Notes: generated from the letters alone by a model not told the origin. Positions 1 through 11,344 are shown, numbered from the stretch's first letter. The stretch is DNA of 64,000 nt from Candidatus Altimarinota bacterium (GCA_028689065.1 JAQTWX010000001.1:145122-209121), one strand, 5' to 3'. Made by a program: numbers and translations.

Positions 1-1
1 C

Positions 2-2071
2 TATAATATGGGGTACTATGGAGGTCGCGGAGGTGGAATTATGGTACCGATGATGGAAGATACTCTTATGAAAACAACCTCACCACTACCAGCTATCACT
101 TCTTCCGATACTGGGAAAGGTGCAGGAGCTATAAGTGCTACTGATATTTCCAATACGAATTTACAAGTTGCCGGAGTGGATGAATCAGAGATTATCAAGA
201 CTGATGGAACTAATCTTTATTTCTACAATAGCAAGGATCATAGTGTCTATATAGCGAAAGCCTTCCCTGCAACTGAACTCTCAATCGTACGAAAAATCAA
301 AGTTCCAGAAAGTTTTATCGAACCAAAACTCTTTCTCCAAGGAAAAAAACTTATTATTCTTTCAACTAAATACAACAATGTCGATTATGGATACCGATAC
401 TGGTTCAATAGACAAGTAAAAACAGTAGTTGTAGTCTACGATATAAGTGACTTGAATAATCTTCGAATCGACAGATATTATGAAACAGATGGAAATATTG
501 TTGAGTCTCGTATGATTGGAAAATACCTTTATCTCCTTTCCCGATCTGATTTTTCTTTCCCTTACCCTCTTTATTATAAATCAGCAGCAGATTGAGGGGT
601 TCCTGTTTTTGATGAATCTAAATTCAATACCGATTTTATAGGTTCTACTATTAAGCCTTTAAAAGTAGAACTTCGAAAAACTACAATAGAGAATGAAAAA
701 AACTTTAAATTAAAAGGAAAACTTCTTCCGTACAATCTGAGTCAGAAAGATAATGCTGTATGTGCAGACATAGAATACGTTCTTCCAGATACAGAAACCA
801 TGAAACAATTCGAATTCACTCCGAGTCTTGCTACTCTTTCCATCATAGATACTGAAGATGCAACAAAAGAAACGAAAACCAAGGTGCTCTTTGGGGATGT
901 AAGTCAGATTCACATGAGCCTCTCTAGTCTCTATATTACTTCTCATCTTTCCACAAGTTATGATTTCCGATGTACTCCCGGTATATTCTGTATGATGCCC
1001 TATTATAATCGAGGACAAAATACTCTCATTCATAAACTCTCTATAAAAGATGATGCTGTTTCTTATATGGCCTCTATTATTATTCCTGGTTCTCCTCTCA
1101 ATCAATATTCTATGGATGAGGAAGCCACGACCAGAAACTTCCGAATCGTTACAAGTCATAATTATCCAGAACAATCCACTGAACTTTTTGTTCTCGATCC
1201 TACGCTTCAAATGATTGGAAAGCTCTCAGGTATAGGAACAGGTGAGAATTTTCAAAGCTCTCGATTTATCGGAAATCGATTGTATCTCGTGACTTTTAAA
1301 CAAATTGACCCATTTTTTACAATAGATTTGAGTGATGCTAAGAATCCTAAGATTCTCGGAGAACTCAAGATTCCTGGATATTCTACTTATCTTCATCCAT
1401 ATGATGCAACACATCTTATCGGAATCGGGTACGATACAAAGATAAATCAATGGGGAGGAACACAAAATAATGGAGTCAAAATTGATCTCTATGATGTAGC
1501 AGATGTCACAAACCCTCAACAACTTTCTACGCTCACACTCGGAGATATGGGCTCTAGTTCAGAAGTTCTTCAGAATTCTCGACTTTTCACTTGGTATGAG
1601 AAAAAAAATCTCCTCTTCCTACCAGCAACCCTCATGACAAATGCAAATGACACAATCGATACCTATCGAAATAAGAATGCCTGGCAAGGAACTGTTGCTC
1701 TTAGTATAACAACAAAGAATGGTATACAAGAAAAAGTACGCATTACTCATATAGATACTTCCTGAATGGAACTAAAACGTGTAGAAGACTGTAAACAGTA
1801 TTCTCAAGTCAGCAATAAACCTGTTTGTAAAAAAATTATCGGCGGAGGAGAATATTGCACGAGTCCGACACAAACTTATGTCCCTCCTTACTGTTATACT
1901 GACTCCCCTATAGGAGAATACTTTGCAAATCAACTTTGGAACTTTTCGAATGATTTTATTTCTCGAAACCTCTATCTCGATAATACGCTTCTTACTGTAA
2001 GTAACAATAAAATACAAGCGAATAATATAGAAACAAGCTATATAAAAATAGGAAGTGTTGAAATGAAATAA
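2..2071 (+). CDS. Secreted beta-propeller domain protein (Beta_propel family), 5' partial
   Basis: The reading frame is already open at the window edge, so the N-terminus is missing. Two in-frame TGA codons (593, 1763) read as Gly join three segments into one protein of about 690 visible residues ending in TAA. The motif QVAGVDESEIIKTDG near the visible N-terminus, followed by repeated blades of the type (L/V)xxYDISDLNN and FTIDLSDAKNP, is typical of the secreted C-terminal beta-propeller family distantly related to WD40. The last ~100 residues contain several Cys (CKQYS, CKK, YCTSP, YCYTD), suggesting disulfides outside the membrane. In other bacteria the family is extracellular and of unclear biochemical role. 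A strong bidirectional terminator follows. Family assignment is fairly sure; function is unknown. Confidence 0.8.
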
Positions 2072-2087
2072 AATTATGTCCTTAACT

Positions 2088-2120
2088 ACTAAAAAATCCG
2101 CCTTGGGCGGATTTTTTAGT
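2088..2120. terminator. Bidirectional rho-independent terminator
   Basis: A perfect stem (CTAAAAAATCCGCC, loop TTG, GGCGGATTTTTTAG) lies between the convergent beta-propeller gene and the diguanylate cyclase gene. It has A/T tracts on both sides and can serve both. Confidence 0.9.
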
Positions 2121-2131
2121 AAAAATATTTT

Positions 2132-3658
2132 TTACATATCACGACGAGTTATAACTCGGTTTCGTCCATTATTTTTTGCAAAATAAAGACAAGTATCTGC
2201 TAACTTAGATATCTTCTCTGGAGTATTATTATGTGTTTCTCCTGCCTTATAGCTAGATACTCATGCACTGATAGTGAAACATATACTTTTGTCTTCAACA
2301 ATGGTCTTTGTTTTTTCAACCTCCTTACGGAACTTCTCTAAAATATTTTTCATAGTACGAGAATCTATATTTTGTCAGATCAAAACAAATTCCTCTCATC
2401 CATATCGAAATACAGATAATTTTTCGTCTGAAAGAGCATTAAGTAATGATCACATCTTCTCGAGAACAACATCTCCAATAGCATGTCCATATGTATCATT
2501 GATAGTTTTAAAATTATCAATATCAATCATTGCCAAAGATACTTCTTTTAAATCTCCCTGGTCCAATAGTTCATAACATTCTTCAAGTTTATTATCAAAA
2601 CATCTTCTATTGGATATCCCTGTCAATATATCTTTTTTGGAAGCTTCTACCAAATCAGAAACATCTGCCATGAAAGCAATAATGTCTGTTATTTCACCCT
2701 TATCATTCCATATAGTTGTCGCCTGAAGTTTAATAGGCAAATTTGTTCCATCTTTTCTCTTTAAATTTACATCATATGTTCTGTGTTCTTTAATTTTAAT
2801 CATACTCACTTGCTTCTCCAATATTTTCCTATTTTCTGAATCGAAGAAATCATAAATGGACCGTCCTATGATTTCATCTCGAGTATAACCAACCATAGTA
2901 CAGAAAGAATCATTAATATCCTGTATTTCCAATTTTTCATTGATGACCCAAAATCATTGCGATGTGGAATCGAGAATCTTATGAAGCCTATTTCTTGAAT
3001 CGACCATAGTTTTCTCCAATTCCTTCAGTGCTGTAACATCAAATTTTACTGCTATAAATGTATCGTATTCACCATTATTTCCCTTGACTGGAGTGATAGT
3101 TGTATGAACATAATAAAAACCATCCATATCCATTCTCGGATTTTTAATAACCCCTTGCCAAACTTGTCCAGATAAAATAGTATCCCACATATCTTTCCAG
3201 AATTCAGGAGGGTGATATTTTCCTCAGCCTAAAGCTTTGATATTTTTCCCATGAAGATTTCGAGTATCTCATGAAACTTTTTTATATAATTCATTCATGT
3301 AAAGAATAATTCCGTTTTTATCGACAGTTTGAACAACCAGAGTATTATTTACTGCTTTTAAAATTTCTAATTCTTTACTACAATAAGAGAGTTGTTTTTG
3401 TAGCCATGACATAATTTTTACATCTGCTATTTCTGTAGATGTTTCAGTTATATGATCAATCATTTGTTGTAAATCCAGAATGTCTTGGATTTGCATAGAA
3501 TATTTTCTACGAAAAAATCGTATTCCGAGAGCAATCTCACGAATCTCTTTTTGTATCTCTTCCTTTTTGGAATAAAGTGTTCCATTTTTTACCATATCAA
3601 AAGCCTCGAGATATTGCTCTCGAGAATATTTTTCAATATCTCACAATCAAAGGCTCAT
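2132..3658 (-). CDS. PAS-PAS-GGDEF diguanylate cyclase
   Basis: A 508-aa cytosolic signalling protein predicted to make cyclic di-GMP from two GTP. After a ~100-residue helical N-terminus come two PAS domains (about residues 110-215 and 220-340) and a C-terminal GGDEF domain. The catalytic signature reads RYGGEEF, and the second Gly is a TGA codon (near 2391). About nine TGA codons fall in frame, all at Gly-compatible sites. I chose ATG 3658 because a TTGCAA-17-TAATAT promoter at 3687-3715 puts the transcript start just upstream; a shorter alternative start is 3595. No transmembrane segment is visible, so the PAS domains probably sense a cytoplasmic signal. The ILTGISNRR and IDIDNFKTINDTYGHAIGD stretches are also canonical. 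Confidence 0.93.
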
Positions 3659-3686
3659 ATATGGATATACTACTGATTAAAACCCT

Positions 3687-3715
3687 ATATTACACTAAAA
3701 TATATTTTTTTGCAA
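3687..3715 (-). promoter_or_regulatory. Sigma70-type promoter of the diguanylate cyclase
   Basis: On the minus strand TTGCAA (3710-3715), a 17-bp spacer and TAATAT (3687-3692). Predicted start of transcription is about 20 nt before ATG 3658. Confidence 0.6.
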
Positions 3716-3753
3716 AAAAGAACAGAAAGATGCTAACTTTTCTCAAAGAATAT

Positions 3754-3780
3754 AAAAATCCCCACAAGTGAGGATTTTTA
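3754..3780 (-). terminator. Terminator of the original tRNA-Thr gene
   Basis: On the minus strand a hairpin (AAATCCTCAC/GTGGGGATTT, one mismatch) is followed by a T run just after the 3' end of the split tRNA-Thr. This supports that position as the authentic 3' end of a host tRNA transcription unit. Confidence 0.65.
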
Positions 3781-3789
3781 ATTTATAAA

Positions 3790-3834
3790 TGGAGCCAACG
3801 ATGGGACACGAACCCACGACCTCATCCTTACCAA
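3790..3834 (-). pseudogene. 3' half of a split tRNA-Thr(GGU)
   Basis: Minus strand: TTGGTAA (anticodon loop, GGU), GGATG (3' side of the anticodon stem), then a normal variable region, T-arm, acceptor 3' strand and encoded CCA. No 5' half lies next to it. GGATG pairs perfectly with CATCC of the orphan 5' half at 26877-26918 and not with the stem of the intact tRNA-Thr at 26716-26791. The two orphans are therefore halves of one former gene, separated by about 23 kb. Confidence 0.85.
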
Positions 3835-4257
3835 TTATCTAGCCAAGTTTTTTGTTCGGATACGTGGCTTTGTAGAGATGAAACCATAGGTGCTTATCAC
3901 AAAAGGTGTATATATTTTATAGACCACATCCTTGGATATGGATGTAGTATACCGAAAAAATTGGAAAATGACAATTAAATTCGTGCTCATATTTTATTGA
4001 TAACCCAATGAAGCTACTATTACAAAATAGTTTAAGGAGGATAATTGAGGTTTGGGAGGGAGTTATGTCAATAGTTAATCGGAAATCGGGAAATATACCT
4101 AGTTAATATAGATAACAAATTAAAACCAGGCACCTAGTCGAGGAAGTTAGAACTGCTTTGCAATCGTCAGAATTTATTCCATACGTTCCAAAATTGAGTG
4201 AAATTTTACCCCCCAGGTTAGACTCACTATATGATACCAAAATAATTTACGCTATCA
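3835..4257. other. Left-end non-genic stretch of the island
   Basis: No convincing complete gene. On the plus strand one frame is open from 4116 to 4325 (69 codons, no UGA, no ATG near its beginning) with protein-like composition, running into the 3' end of the membrane-protein gene on the opposite strand. It may be a decayed gene fragment or chance. Confidence 0.4.
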
Positions 4258-5058
4258 TTAAGGACTTTCCCGAAGATGTCTTAAAGTGTCCAATCATAAA
4301 TATTGCAATGTCTTTTTTTCTATAAAATCAAAAGCATTCTTATTAACGATTAAAATTATTGATGACACAAATATTCCAATAACAGTAATGTTCATAACCC
4401 AGTTTGGTGGAGTTGACTTGGTAATATATATCCACAATCAGAATAATATTCAGAATATGACACTTAGTATTAACGCGGTCATGATAGTTGCTGTAAATGC
4501 TAGTGATGCCGAAGAGACGATAGATAGTGGTTTATTGTCCCAGCATTCTGTCAATTTCCCATCAATCAATCTCGCTGAGATGCTATACTCTGGATTCTCA
4601 CTATTAACAAGTATTTCCACGTTGAATCCATCACCAGGATTTAGATATTCAAAGTCGACTGACACACTATTATTAGATCAGTTTGTAGTTTTAGCTTTAC
4701 CAGAAGGATTCTTTTCATAGGTAATACCATAACCCAATAATGAAACTTTGTTTGGAAAAGTTATTTCAATTTTTGATTTCTTAGGAAAATCAGCATCCTT
4801 TCTTATGGCATCATCACCCTTATTAAAGAAGCTGAATTTGTGTATAATAATATGGGGGGTTGCTACGTTCTTATATAGTAATTGAAGGTCTTTATGAACC
4901 TTCTGTGTATTTCATAGATTATAGAGACTATGGAAGTAACTAAGTTGTTTTAATTTTTTTCTAGGGAAAAAATAAAAAAATAGTCCAAATATAATTCCTG
5001 ATATACCAGTAATCCCACCCACAATAGGCTCAGATAGGAATTCTTTAAGGTTATCCAT
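4258..5058 (-). CDS. Membrane protein of unknown function
   Basis: 266 aa when TGA codons are read as Gly. Layout: an N-terminal hydrophobic helix (residues ~11-32, GGITGISGIIFGLFFYFF), a ~150-residue beta-rich soluble domain, then two C-terminal hydrophobic helices. The soluble part has the look of a widespread family of single-domain bacterial membrane proteins with an immunoglobulin-like fold (HKFSFFNKGDDAI), but I cannot name it. It is the leftmost intact island gene and may be accessory to the defence cargo. Confidence 0.7.
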
Positions 5059-5186
5059 ATAATTAAGGTTATAAATATAAAGTATCTTTATTGAGATTTT
5101 CCATAACTATGTCCCGAATGGCTTTTGAAGTGCAGCTCGTTTGGGGGTTTATTAAATATATAAATGTTGAGTAAATTTTTTTGAGA

Positions 5187-6536
5187 CTATGTAGAGGGTA
5201 CATCAGGTGATACTAATTTATTTTCCACTCCAATAAGTTCTACTTCCTCCTCCAAATGTTTCCCATCCAGCTGCTTCTCCGTCTTTGCTCCTAAAACCTT
5301 TAATCGCTCTATGGTCGAGGTAATACTACCTTTCCCGGTTTTCAGCTTTCCCATTGCTTGATCATGAGTCTCCAAGGATTTTTCAAGATACTTTTTAATT
5401 CCTTCCATATCACCAAGAAATCCGATGAACTTCTCATAAAGCTGTCCTCATATTCTTGCTATTTCCAAAACATTTCTCGTCTGCTTTTCATGGCGCCACA
5501 GGGTTGCAACTGTTTTTAGTGACATAAGAAGTGTTGTTGGTGATACAAGAACAATCTTTCGATCCAATGCGTAGGTGAACAGTGATCAATCGGTAGTTAG
5601 AGCGAGTGTAAGGGATGCTTCAATCGGAACAAACATCATGGTAAAATCGGGGCTACGTAAATCCGCATTGGACGGATAATCCTTTTTTGCAAGTTCATCG
5701 ATATGGTTCTTTATGGATACAAGATGTCCTGAAAGATGTATTTTCTTCTCATCCTCCTCCGAATTCACGAACCGTTCGTAGTGTGTAAGGGATACCTTCG
5801 AATCAACAACTATCGTTTTTCATTCTGGAAGTATGATGAGAACATCTGGTTTTACTGGTGTTCATGTATCACTTTTAAGTCCAAGTCCTTCTCATTGTAA
5901 AACATATTCGGAGCCCTTACGAAGCCCTGATCTTTCGAGGAGATCTTCAAGCACGAGTTCACCCCAGTTTCACTGTGTCTTTGAATCACCACGCAATGCT
6001 TTTGTAAGATTTTTAGCATCATTAGCGAGATCTTGATTCATATGTGTGAGTTGCTTGATTTGTTCAATCAAACTAGCATTTGTTTGTATTCAGCTTTCTC
6101 GATTCTCCTTTACCTCCTTCTGGAAAGTTTCAAGTTTTTCTTTCAAAGGCTTCAATAAAAGATCCACCTGCTCTCTGTTATCCTTAGTAAGACTAACCCG
6201 GTTGGATTCCATAATCTTATTTGCGATATTTTCGAATTCTGTCTTGAACTCTTTCTTTGTATCTTCCATTTCTTGTTTTCTTTTTTCAACTTTTTCAAGG
6301 AGATTTTTGTTTTCATTATCCAGTCCGGCTAATTTTCCAGTCAGTTCCACTATCGTCTTTTCGGAAGCATCTCTTTTTAATTCAAGATCTTTGATTGTAG
6401 ATTCCTTTTCGGAAATAGTTTTTTCAAGAGAAATTTTTTCAGCCTCAAAGAATGATTTTTTACTATTCGCAGTCATTGCGAAATATACTGCTCCGACTAA
6501 TAGGATTACAAGAAGAATGACTATGGATTCGAGCAT
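5187..6536 (-). CDS. rmuC: DNA recombination protein RmuC
   Basis: 449 aa. An N-terminal membrane anchor (VILLVILLVGAVYFAMT) is followed by a long coiled coil (~residues 25-150) and the RmuC nuclease-like domain, with GNWGELVLEDLLERSGL, PDVLIILPEGK, VVDSKVSL and MMFVPIEASL. Several of the glycines (GNWGELVLE, LQGEGLGL, DTGTPV, LPEGK) are TGA. RmuC proteins limit inversions and rearrangements and have a restriction-endonuclease-like core. It is divergent from the XRE regulator and type I restriction operon. Island RmuC copies often travel with defence genes, so a role in element maintenance or anti-phage action is possible but inferred. Confidence 0.92.
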
Positions 6537-6684
6537 AAAAATGTGATTATGAATATTTTTTAGATAAAAGTTACTACTAAAAGACAGTCGAGTCTTATAC
6601 GAAACATTATTAAAAATTTATTAAAATTTCGAAAGAAATTTCAGAATATTTTTTCCCTAAAAATTGATTTCGTTTTTGATTATA

Positions 6685-6694
6685 TTCAAATATA
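6685..6694 (+). promoter_or_regulatory. -10 element of the XRE/restriction operon
   Basis: A TATAAT lies about 30 nt before ATG 6724 in the divergent rmuC/XRE intergenic region. No good -35 is visible, which would fit an activator- or repressor-controlled promoter. Confidence 0.4.
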
Positions 6695-6723
6695 ATCCTA
6701 CCGGTAATCATTTTTCAAAAAAC

Positions 6724-6972
6724 ATGCCAGCAAATAAATCGCTTTCCGAAAATTGGATCGGAGAACGCATTAGGGAATTACGAAGAATTAAGGGGATTTC
6801 ACAGGAAGCTCTTGCCATTAAAGCGGGTATTCCAATGGTTTCTTTGGCCAAGGTAGAACAGGGGAAGATCCAAAAACCAGCATTTCAGATGGTTTGGAAG
6901 ATTGTCGTAGCATTGGAGATAACCTTGGATGAATTCGTAGAAGGACAGGAATCAGAAAATATTTCTAAATAA
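6724..6972 (+). CDS. XRE-family helix-turn-helix regulator
   Basis: 82 aa, essentially one HTH_3 domain: GERIRELRRIKGISQEALAIKAGIP followed by the recognition-helix region VSLAKVEQGKIQKP. The frame is open further upstream to 6664, but the TATAAT near 6690 lies inside that extension, so ATG 6724 is preferred. It sits 9 bp before hsdR and resembles the controller proteins that regulate restriction-modification operons. It probably controls expression of the operon and of itself. Confidence 0.85.
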   Translation: MPANKSLSENWIGERIRELRRIKGISQEALAIKAGIPMVSLAKVEQGKIQKPAFQMVWKIVVALEITLDEFVEGQESENISK

Positions 6973-6981
6973 AGCAAAATT

Positions 6982-9318
6982 ATGGCAAAAGGACAGTTTT
7001 CAGAAACCGATGTATGCTCTAAGTTCATAACACCAGCACTCCATACTGCCTCTTGGTCGGAAACTCAAATCCGTCGCGAGGTTTCTTTTACAAAAGGGAG
7101 AATCAAAGTAAAAGGTAAGACAGTATCTCGTGGCGAAACCAAACGAGCTGATTATATACTATATTACAAAAGTCACCTCCCCATCGCTATTGTGGAAGCC
7201 AAGGATGATTCTCATTCGATTGGTGACGGTATGCAACAAGCACTTGGCTATGCCGAAACTCTTGATATTCCGTTTGTGTATTCTTCAAATGGTGACGGAT
7301 TTTTGGAGCATGATCGTACGAAAACCTCCGGCGCCATTGAACGCGAAATCCGAATGGAAGAATTTCCTTCGCCAGAAGAGCTCTATAAGCGGTATCGAAT
7401 AGCAAAAGGCTTGGATGAGGAAATAGAAAAAACTATAATGGAACCCTATTATGAAGATGGTGGCGGCAAAGGACCTCGTTATTATCAGCAAATAGCCATT
7501 AACCGTACTATTGAAGCCGTGGCCAAAGGGCAAGATAGGATTCTGCTTGTTATGGCAACGGGTACGGGGAAAACTTACACTGCTTTTCAGATTATCTGGC
7601 GTCTTTGGAAAGCGAGAAAAAAGAAACGTATTCTTTTTCTTGCCGATCGAAATATTCTTGTTGACCAGACGATTACAAATGATTTCAAGCCGTTCGGTGA
7701 TAAGATGACAAAAATAGAGAACCGTAAAGTCGATACAGCTTATGAGATTTATCTCGCTCTTTATCAAGGATTGACCGGCGGCGAGGAAGATAAAAACGTA
7801 TTCAGGCAATTTTCCCCGAACTTTTTCGATCTCATAGTAATCGACGAGTGTCACCGGGGAAGTGCGAGAGAAAATAGTGAGTGGCGAGCGATATTGGATT
7901 ATTTTAAGGGCGCAACTCAAATCGGACTGACCGCAACTCCGAAGGAGACTGAGGATGTATCTACACATACATACTTTGGTGATCCGATTTATACCTATTC
8001 CCTCAAACAGGGTATCGAGGATTGATTCCTTGCACCTTACAAGGTTATTCGTGTCGGGATGGATGTAGATGAATGATGGAGGCCTTTTAAGGGGCAACTT
8101 GACTATAATGGTACTGAAATTCCGGACAAGGTATATGAGCTTGGTGATTTTGATCGTAATATTGTCATTCGGGAACGTACTGAGGCTGTTGCTAAGAAGA
8201 TTAGTGATTATCTAAAATCGACTGATCGTTACTCGAAAACTATCGTATTTTGTGTAGATATCGATCATGCGGAGCGTATGCGTCAGGCGCTTGTGAACGA
8301 GAATGCTGATGAGGTTGCAAAAAATCCAAAATACGTGATGCGTATCACTGGTGATAACGAAGAAGGGAAAATGGAGCTTGATAACTTCATCGATCCAAAA
8401 GAGCGTTATCCAGTAATTGCCACAACTTCCAAACTCCTCACAACCGGAGTGGATGCTCAAACTTGTCGTGTTATTGCACTTGACTCTGTCATCAATTCGA
8501 TGACAGAATTCAAGCAGATTATAGGGCGAGGTACTCGTATCAATGAGGCTTTTGGGAAATATTACTTCACTATTCTTGATTTTCGAAAAGCGACCAACAA
8601 GTTTGCGGATCCGGATTTTGATGGGGAGCCAGTTGTTATCTATAAGCCTGGACCAAATGATCCAATTGACGGAGGCGATGTTGGGTGAGTCTGAAAAGAT
8701 GAGTGAACCGGAGAAGGTGGAACAGTTATTACCTGAGGTTGAGAAGGTTGAGGTAACGGACAAAAGAAGATTGTTGTGCGCGGAGTTCCAGTAAGTGTTT
8801 CCCAAGAACGAATTCAATATATCGGACCAGATGGAAAGCTTATTACTGAAAGCTTGAAGGATTATTCTAAGAAAAATATCCTCTCGTCATATGCGAGTCT
8901 TGATGATTTTTTGAACGAATGGAACCACGTTGATCGCAAACTTGCGGTAGTGTCTGCTCTTGAAGAAAAAGGCGTGTTCTTTGAGGATCTTCAAAAAGAA
9001 GTCGGTCAAGATTATGATCCCTTTGATATGATCTGTCATCTGGCATATGATCGTCCGCCAATGACTCGAAAACAGCGTGCAGAAAAAGCTAAAAAAGGTG
9101 ACTATTTTGAGCAATACGGAGAGCAAGCTCGTGAAATTCTCAACATGCTTCTGGAAAAGTATGCCGATGAAGGTATCGATGCAATTGAAGATATGAATGT
9201 ATTAAAAATTAGTCCCCTTTCTCGCTTAGGTAGTCCGATTGAGATTGTCTCGATTTTCGGATGAAAAGAGAAATATCAAGCCGCAGTTCGAGCACTTGAA
9301 ACGGCACTCTATCAATAA
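6982..9318 (+). CDS. hsdR: Type I restriction enzyme, motor/nuclease subunit HsdR
   Basis: 778 aa, ATP-dependent translocase and nuclease of a type I restriction complex. The N-terminal PD-(D/E)xK nuclease is visible (ADYILYY near residue 56, IVEAKDD near 70). Helicase motifs follow: Walker A ATGTGKT (~190), IDECHRGS (~285), LTATP (~320), TTGVDAQ and [11 protein letters not shown]. The C-terminal domain resembles the EcoEI-type HsdR family. Nine TGA codons are read as Gly. Six are packed in a Gly-rich linker between the helicase and C-terminal domains (8686-8740). First structural gene of the operon after the XRE regulator. No inactivating damage is seen once code 25 is applied. Confidence 0.95.
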
Positions 9319-9336
9319 TTTAACCAAAAAGAATTC

Positions 9337-10764
9337 ATGTCGAATATATCAGCTATTGTAAAATCTATTCAGGATATAATGCGAAAAGATGCCGGAGTAG
9401 ACGGTGATGCTCAGCGTATTGGGCAAGTTTCCTGGATGCTCTTTTTGAAAATCCTTGATGATCAGGAGAAAAATCTGGAAATTCTCCGGGACGGCTACGT
9501 TTCGCCAATGCCGAAAGAGTGTAAATGGCGGAATTGGGCAGCCGATAACGAAGGAATGACGGGTGATGAACTTGTTGAATTCGTAAACGAAAATCTCTTC
9601 AAACGCCTTCGTAGTCTTCCATTCGACCGCGAGAACCCGATGACTGGAATTATTCGCGGGGTTTTTGAGGACTCGTTCAATTATATGAAGTCCGGAGTGC
9701 TTCTACGACAGGTAACGAATAAGATCAATGAGATTGACTTCACTAAGAAGGCGGAACTTCATCTTTTTAATGAGATTTACGAAAAAATCCTGAATGACCT
9801 CCAATCTGCCGGTAATGCCGGTGAATACTACACTCCGCGTGCGCTTACCCAGTTTGTCGTGGATATGGTAGCGCCGAAGCTTGGAGAAAGTGTTCTCGAT
9901 CCCTCTTGTGGAACCGGATGATTCCTGACGTGTACTATCGAACACATTCGTTCAAATTACGTAAAATCTCCGCATGATGAGCTGATTCTTCAAGATTCGA
10001 TTCGTGGAATCGAGCTGAAACAACTCCCTCATTTGCTTGCGACCACCAATCTTATCCTTCACGGGATCGAGTGTCCTACTAGACTTCGGCACGACGATTC
10101 TCTTTCTCGTCCGATAAAGGATTATGGTCCGGAAGATTCCGTAGATACCGTGGTTACCAATCCTCCGTTTGGAGGGCAGGTTAAACCTGGGATTGTACAT
10201 AATTTTCCGAGTCAGTTCCAAACAGCAGAAACGTCATTTCTTTTTCTCGTACTCATCATGACCGTCTTGAAGTCGGGAGGACGAGCAGGAGTGGTACTTC
10301 CGGACGGATTCCTTTTCGGAGAAGGGGTTGCTACACGCATCAAAGAAAAGCTCCTTACTGATTGCAATCTTCATACTATCGTTCGATTGCCAAACGGAGT
10401 ATTTAGTCCTTATACAGGGATTACAACCAATCTTCTTTTCTTTACCAAGGGTGAACCAACGAAGGAGGTTTGGTACTTTGAACATCCGCTTCCACCTGGG
10501 ATCAAGAATTACAGCCGATCGAATCCTCTTAAAATCGATGAATTCAATGAGGAGAAAGCTTGGTGGAATAATAGAAAAGAAACGGAAAATGCTTGGCGCG
10601 TCGGAATCGATGAAATCAAGGCACGGAATTTCAATCTCGATATCAAGAATCCGAATCGGAAAGACACCAAGGAAATTCTCGACACCAATGAGCTCATAAG
10701 TGCGATAGAAGCAAACTTCAAGGAAGCGACTGAGATTTTAGAAAAGATTAAATCCAACATTTAA
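9337..10764 (+). CDS. hsdM: Type I restriction enzyme, methyltransferase subunit HsdM
   Basis: 475 aa N6-adenine DNA methyltransferase. An N-terminal helical HsdM domain (residues ~5-140) precedes the catalytic domain. AdoMet-binding motif I reads DPSCGTGGFL with the second Gly of GG encoded by TGA at 9919. Catalytic motif IV NPPF is at ~residue 275. It partners HsdS for target recognition and HsdR for restriction. The start lies 18 bp after the hsdR stop. Confidence 0.96.
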
Positions 10765-10768
10765 CACT

Positions 10769-11212
10769 ATGGAAGAAAAACAATTCGATACTTGGAATGA
10801 TGAAAAGAAAGCCATCGAGCTTGTTGATACGGAGAAAATCGTCTGCAAACGACGACAGTTCTGGCTTTGTAAAATCGGAGAAAATATCGGATCCGAGATA
10901 TCGAAAAACGACCCATTTGTCAGACCGGTACTCATACTCAATGAGCGCCTTCGATGAGGCTTGGTAGTAGCCGTTCCGCTTACAACGAAATTCAAAGAGC
11001 ACTCCAAGTGGGCATACTATCCCATCATAGATGGTGCGAAGTTTGGTCTCAATGCGGAATCGTACTGTATTCTCGATCAGATGAAAATCATCAGCAGAAA
11101 ACGACTTATACGGAAACTCAATGACATGGAGTGACCGGATGGAGAAGAAATTCCTTTATTTGACAAGGAACAATTCATGAAAGTCGTGAAAGGAGTGCAT
11201 GGATTTATATAA
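10769..11212 (+). CDS. PemK/MazF-like protein inside the restriction operon
   Basis: 147 aa, starting 4 bp after hsdM. Motifs WLCKIGENIGSE, then RPVLILNERLRG and VVAVPLTTKF, and ESYCILDQMKIISRKRL match the order of the PemK/MazF barrel (GxE...RPVLV...vvPlT...SyvlldQirtidkkRL). Two glycines are TGA. Characterised family members are mRNA interferases paired with an antitoxin. No small antitoxin gene is adjacent here, so this may be a solo barrel regulated by, or coupled to, the restriction system. It lies between hsdM and hsdS and is probably cotranscribed. Confidence 0.75.
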
Positions 11213-11219
11213 CAAAATC

Positions 11220-11243
11220 GATCCGGAGTTTTAGCTCCGGATC
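11220..11243 (+). promoter_or_regulatory. Hairpin between PemK-like gene and hsdS
   Basis: A perfect 9-bp stem GATCCGGAG/CTCCGGATC with loop TTTTAG and no T run. It may attenuate or process the operon mRNA ahead of hsdS. Confidence 0.45.
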
Positions 11244-11287
11244 TCAGGTGATCGCGTCTAATCGACCGATCGAATGTACAGGTATTA

Positions 11288-11303
11288 TATCCGGATCCGG
11301 ATA
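11288..11303. promoter_or_regulatory. 16-bp perfect palindrome upstream of hsdS (possible operator)
   Basis: TATCCGGATCCGGATA is a perfect dyad 41 bp before the hsdS start and overlaps a TATTAT-like -10. It could be the operator of the XRE regulator or of another dimer. Confidence 0.4.
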
Positions 11304-11344
11304 AAAAGCAAACAAAAAGTATAGTCGTAACCATTTTGGGCATC

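Noticed and set aside
2389..2394. TGA as tryptophan (code 4) or selenocysteine
   Set aside because: The positions are invariant glycines (GGEEF, KKGPYID, SRIGK); Trp is encoded by TGG in the same genes and no SECIS-like hairpins follow each TGA.
3784..3960. A complete tRNA at the left island edge
   Set aside because: Only the 3' half is present; upstream sequence cannot form a D-arm or acceptor 5' strand.
4286..4720. 144-codon plus-strand frame
   Set aside because: Shadow of the minus-strand membrane protein, whose reading gives clear transmembrane segments.
8023..8025. In-frame TGA in hsdR as a frameshift or nonsense mutation (pseudogene)
   Set aside because: The frame continues with the expected HsdR sequence (EDGFLAPYKV), and the same pattern occurs in essential ribosomal genes.
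7285..8097. 270-codon minus-strand frame opposite hsdR
   Set aside because: Shadow of the helicase domain; no family features.
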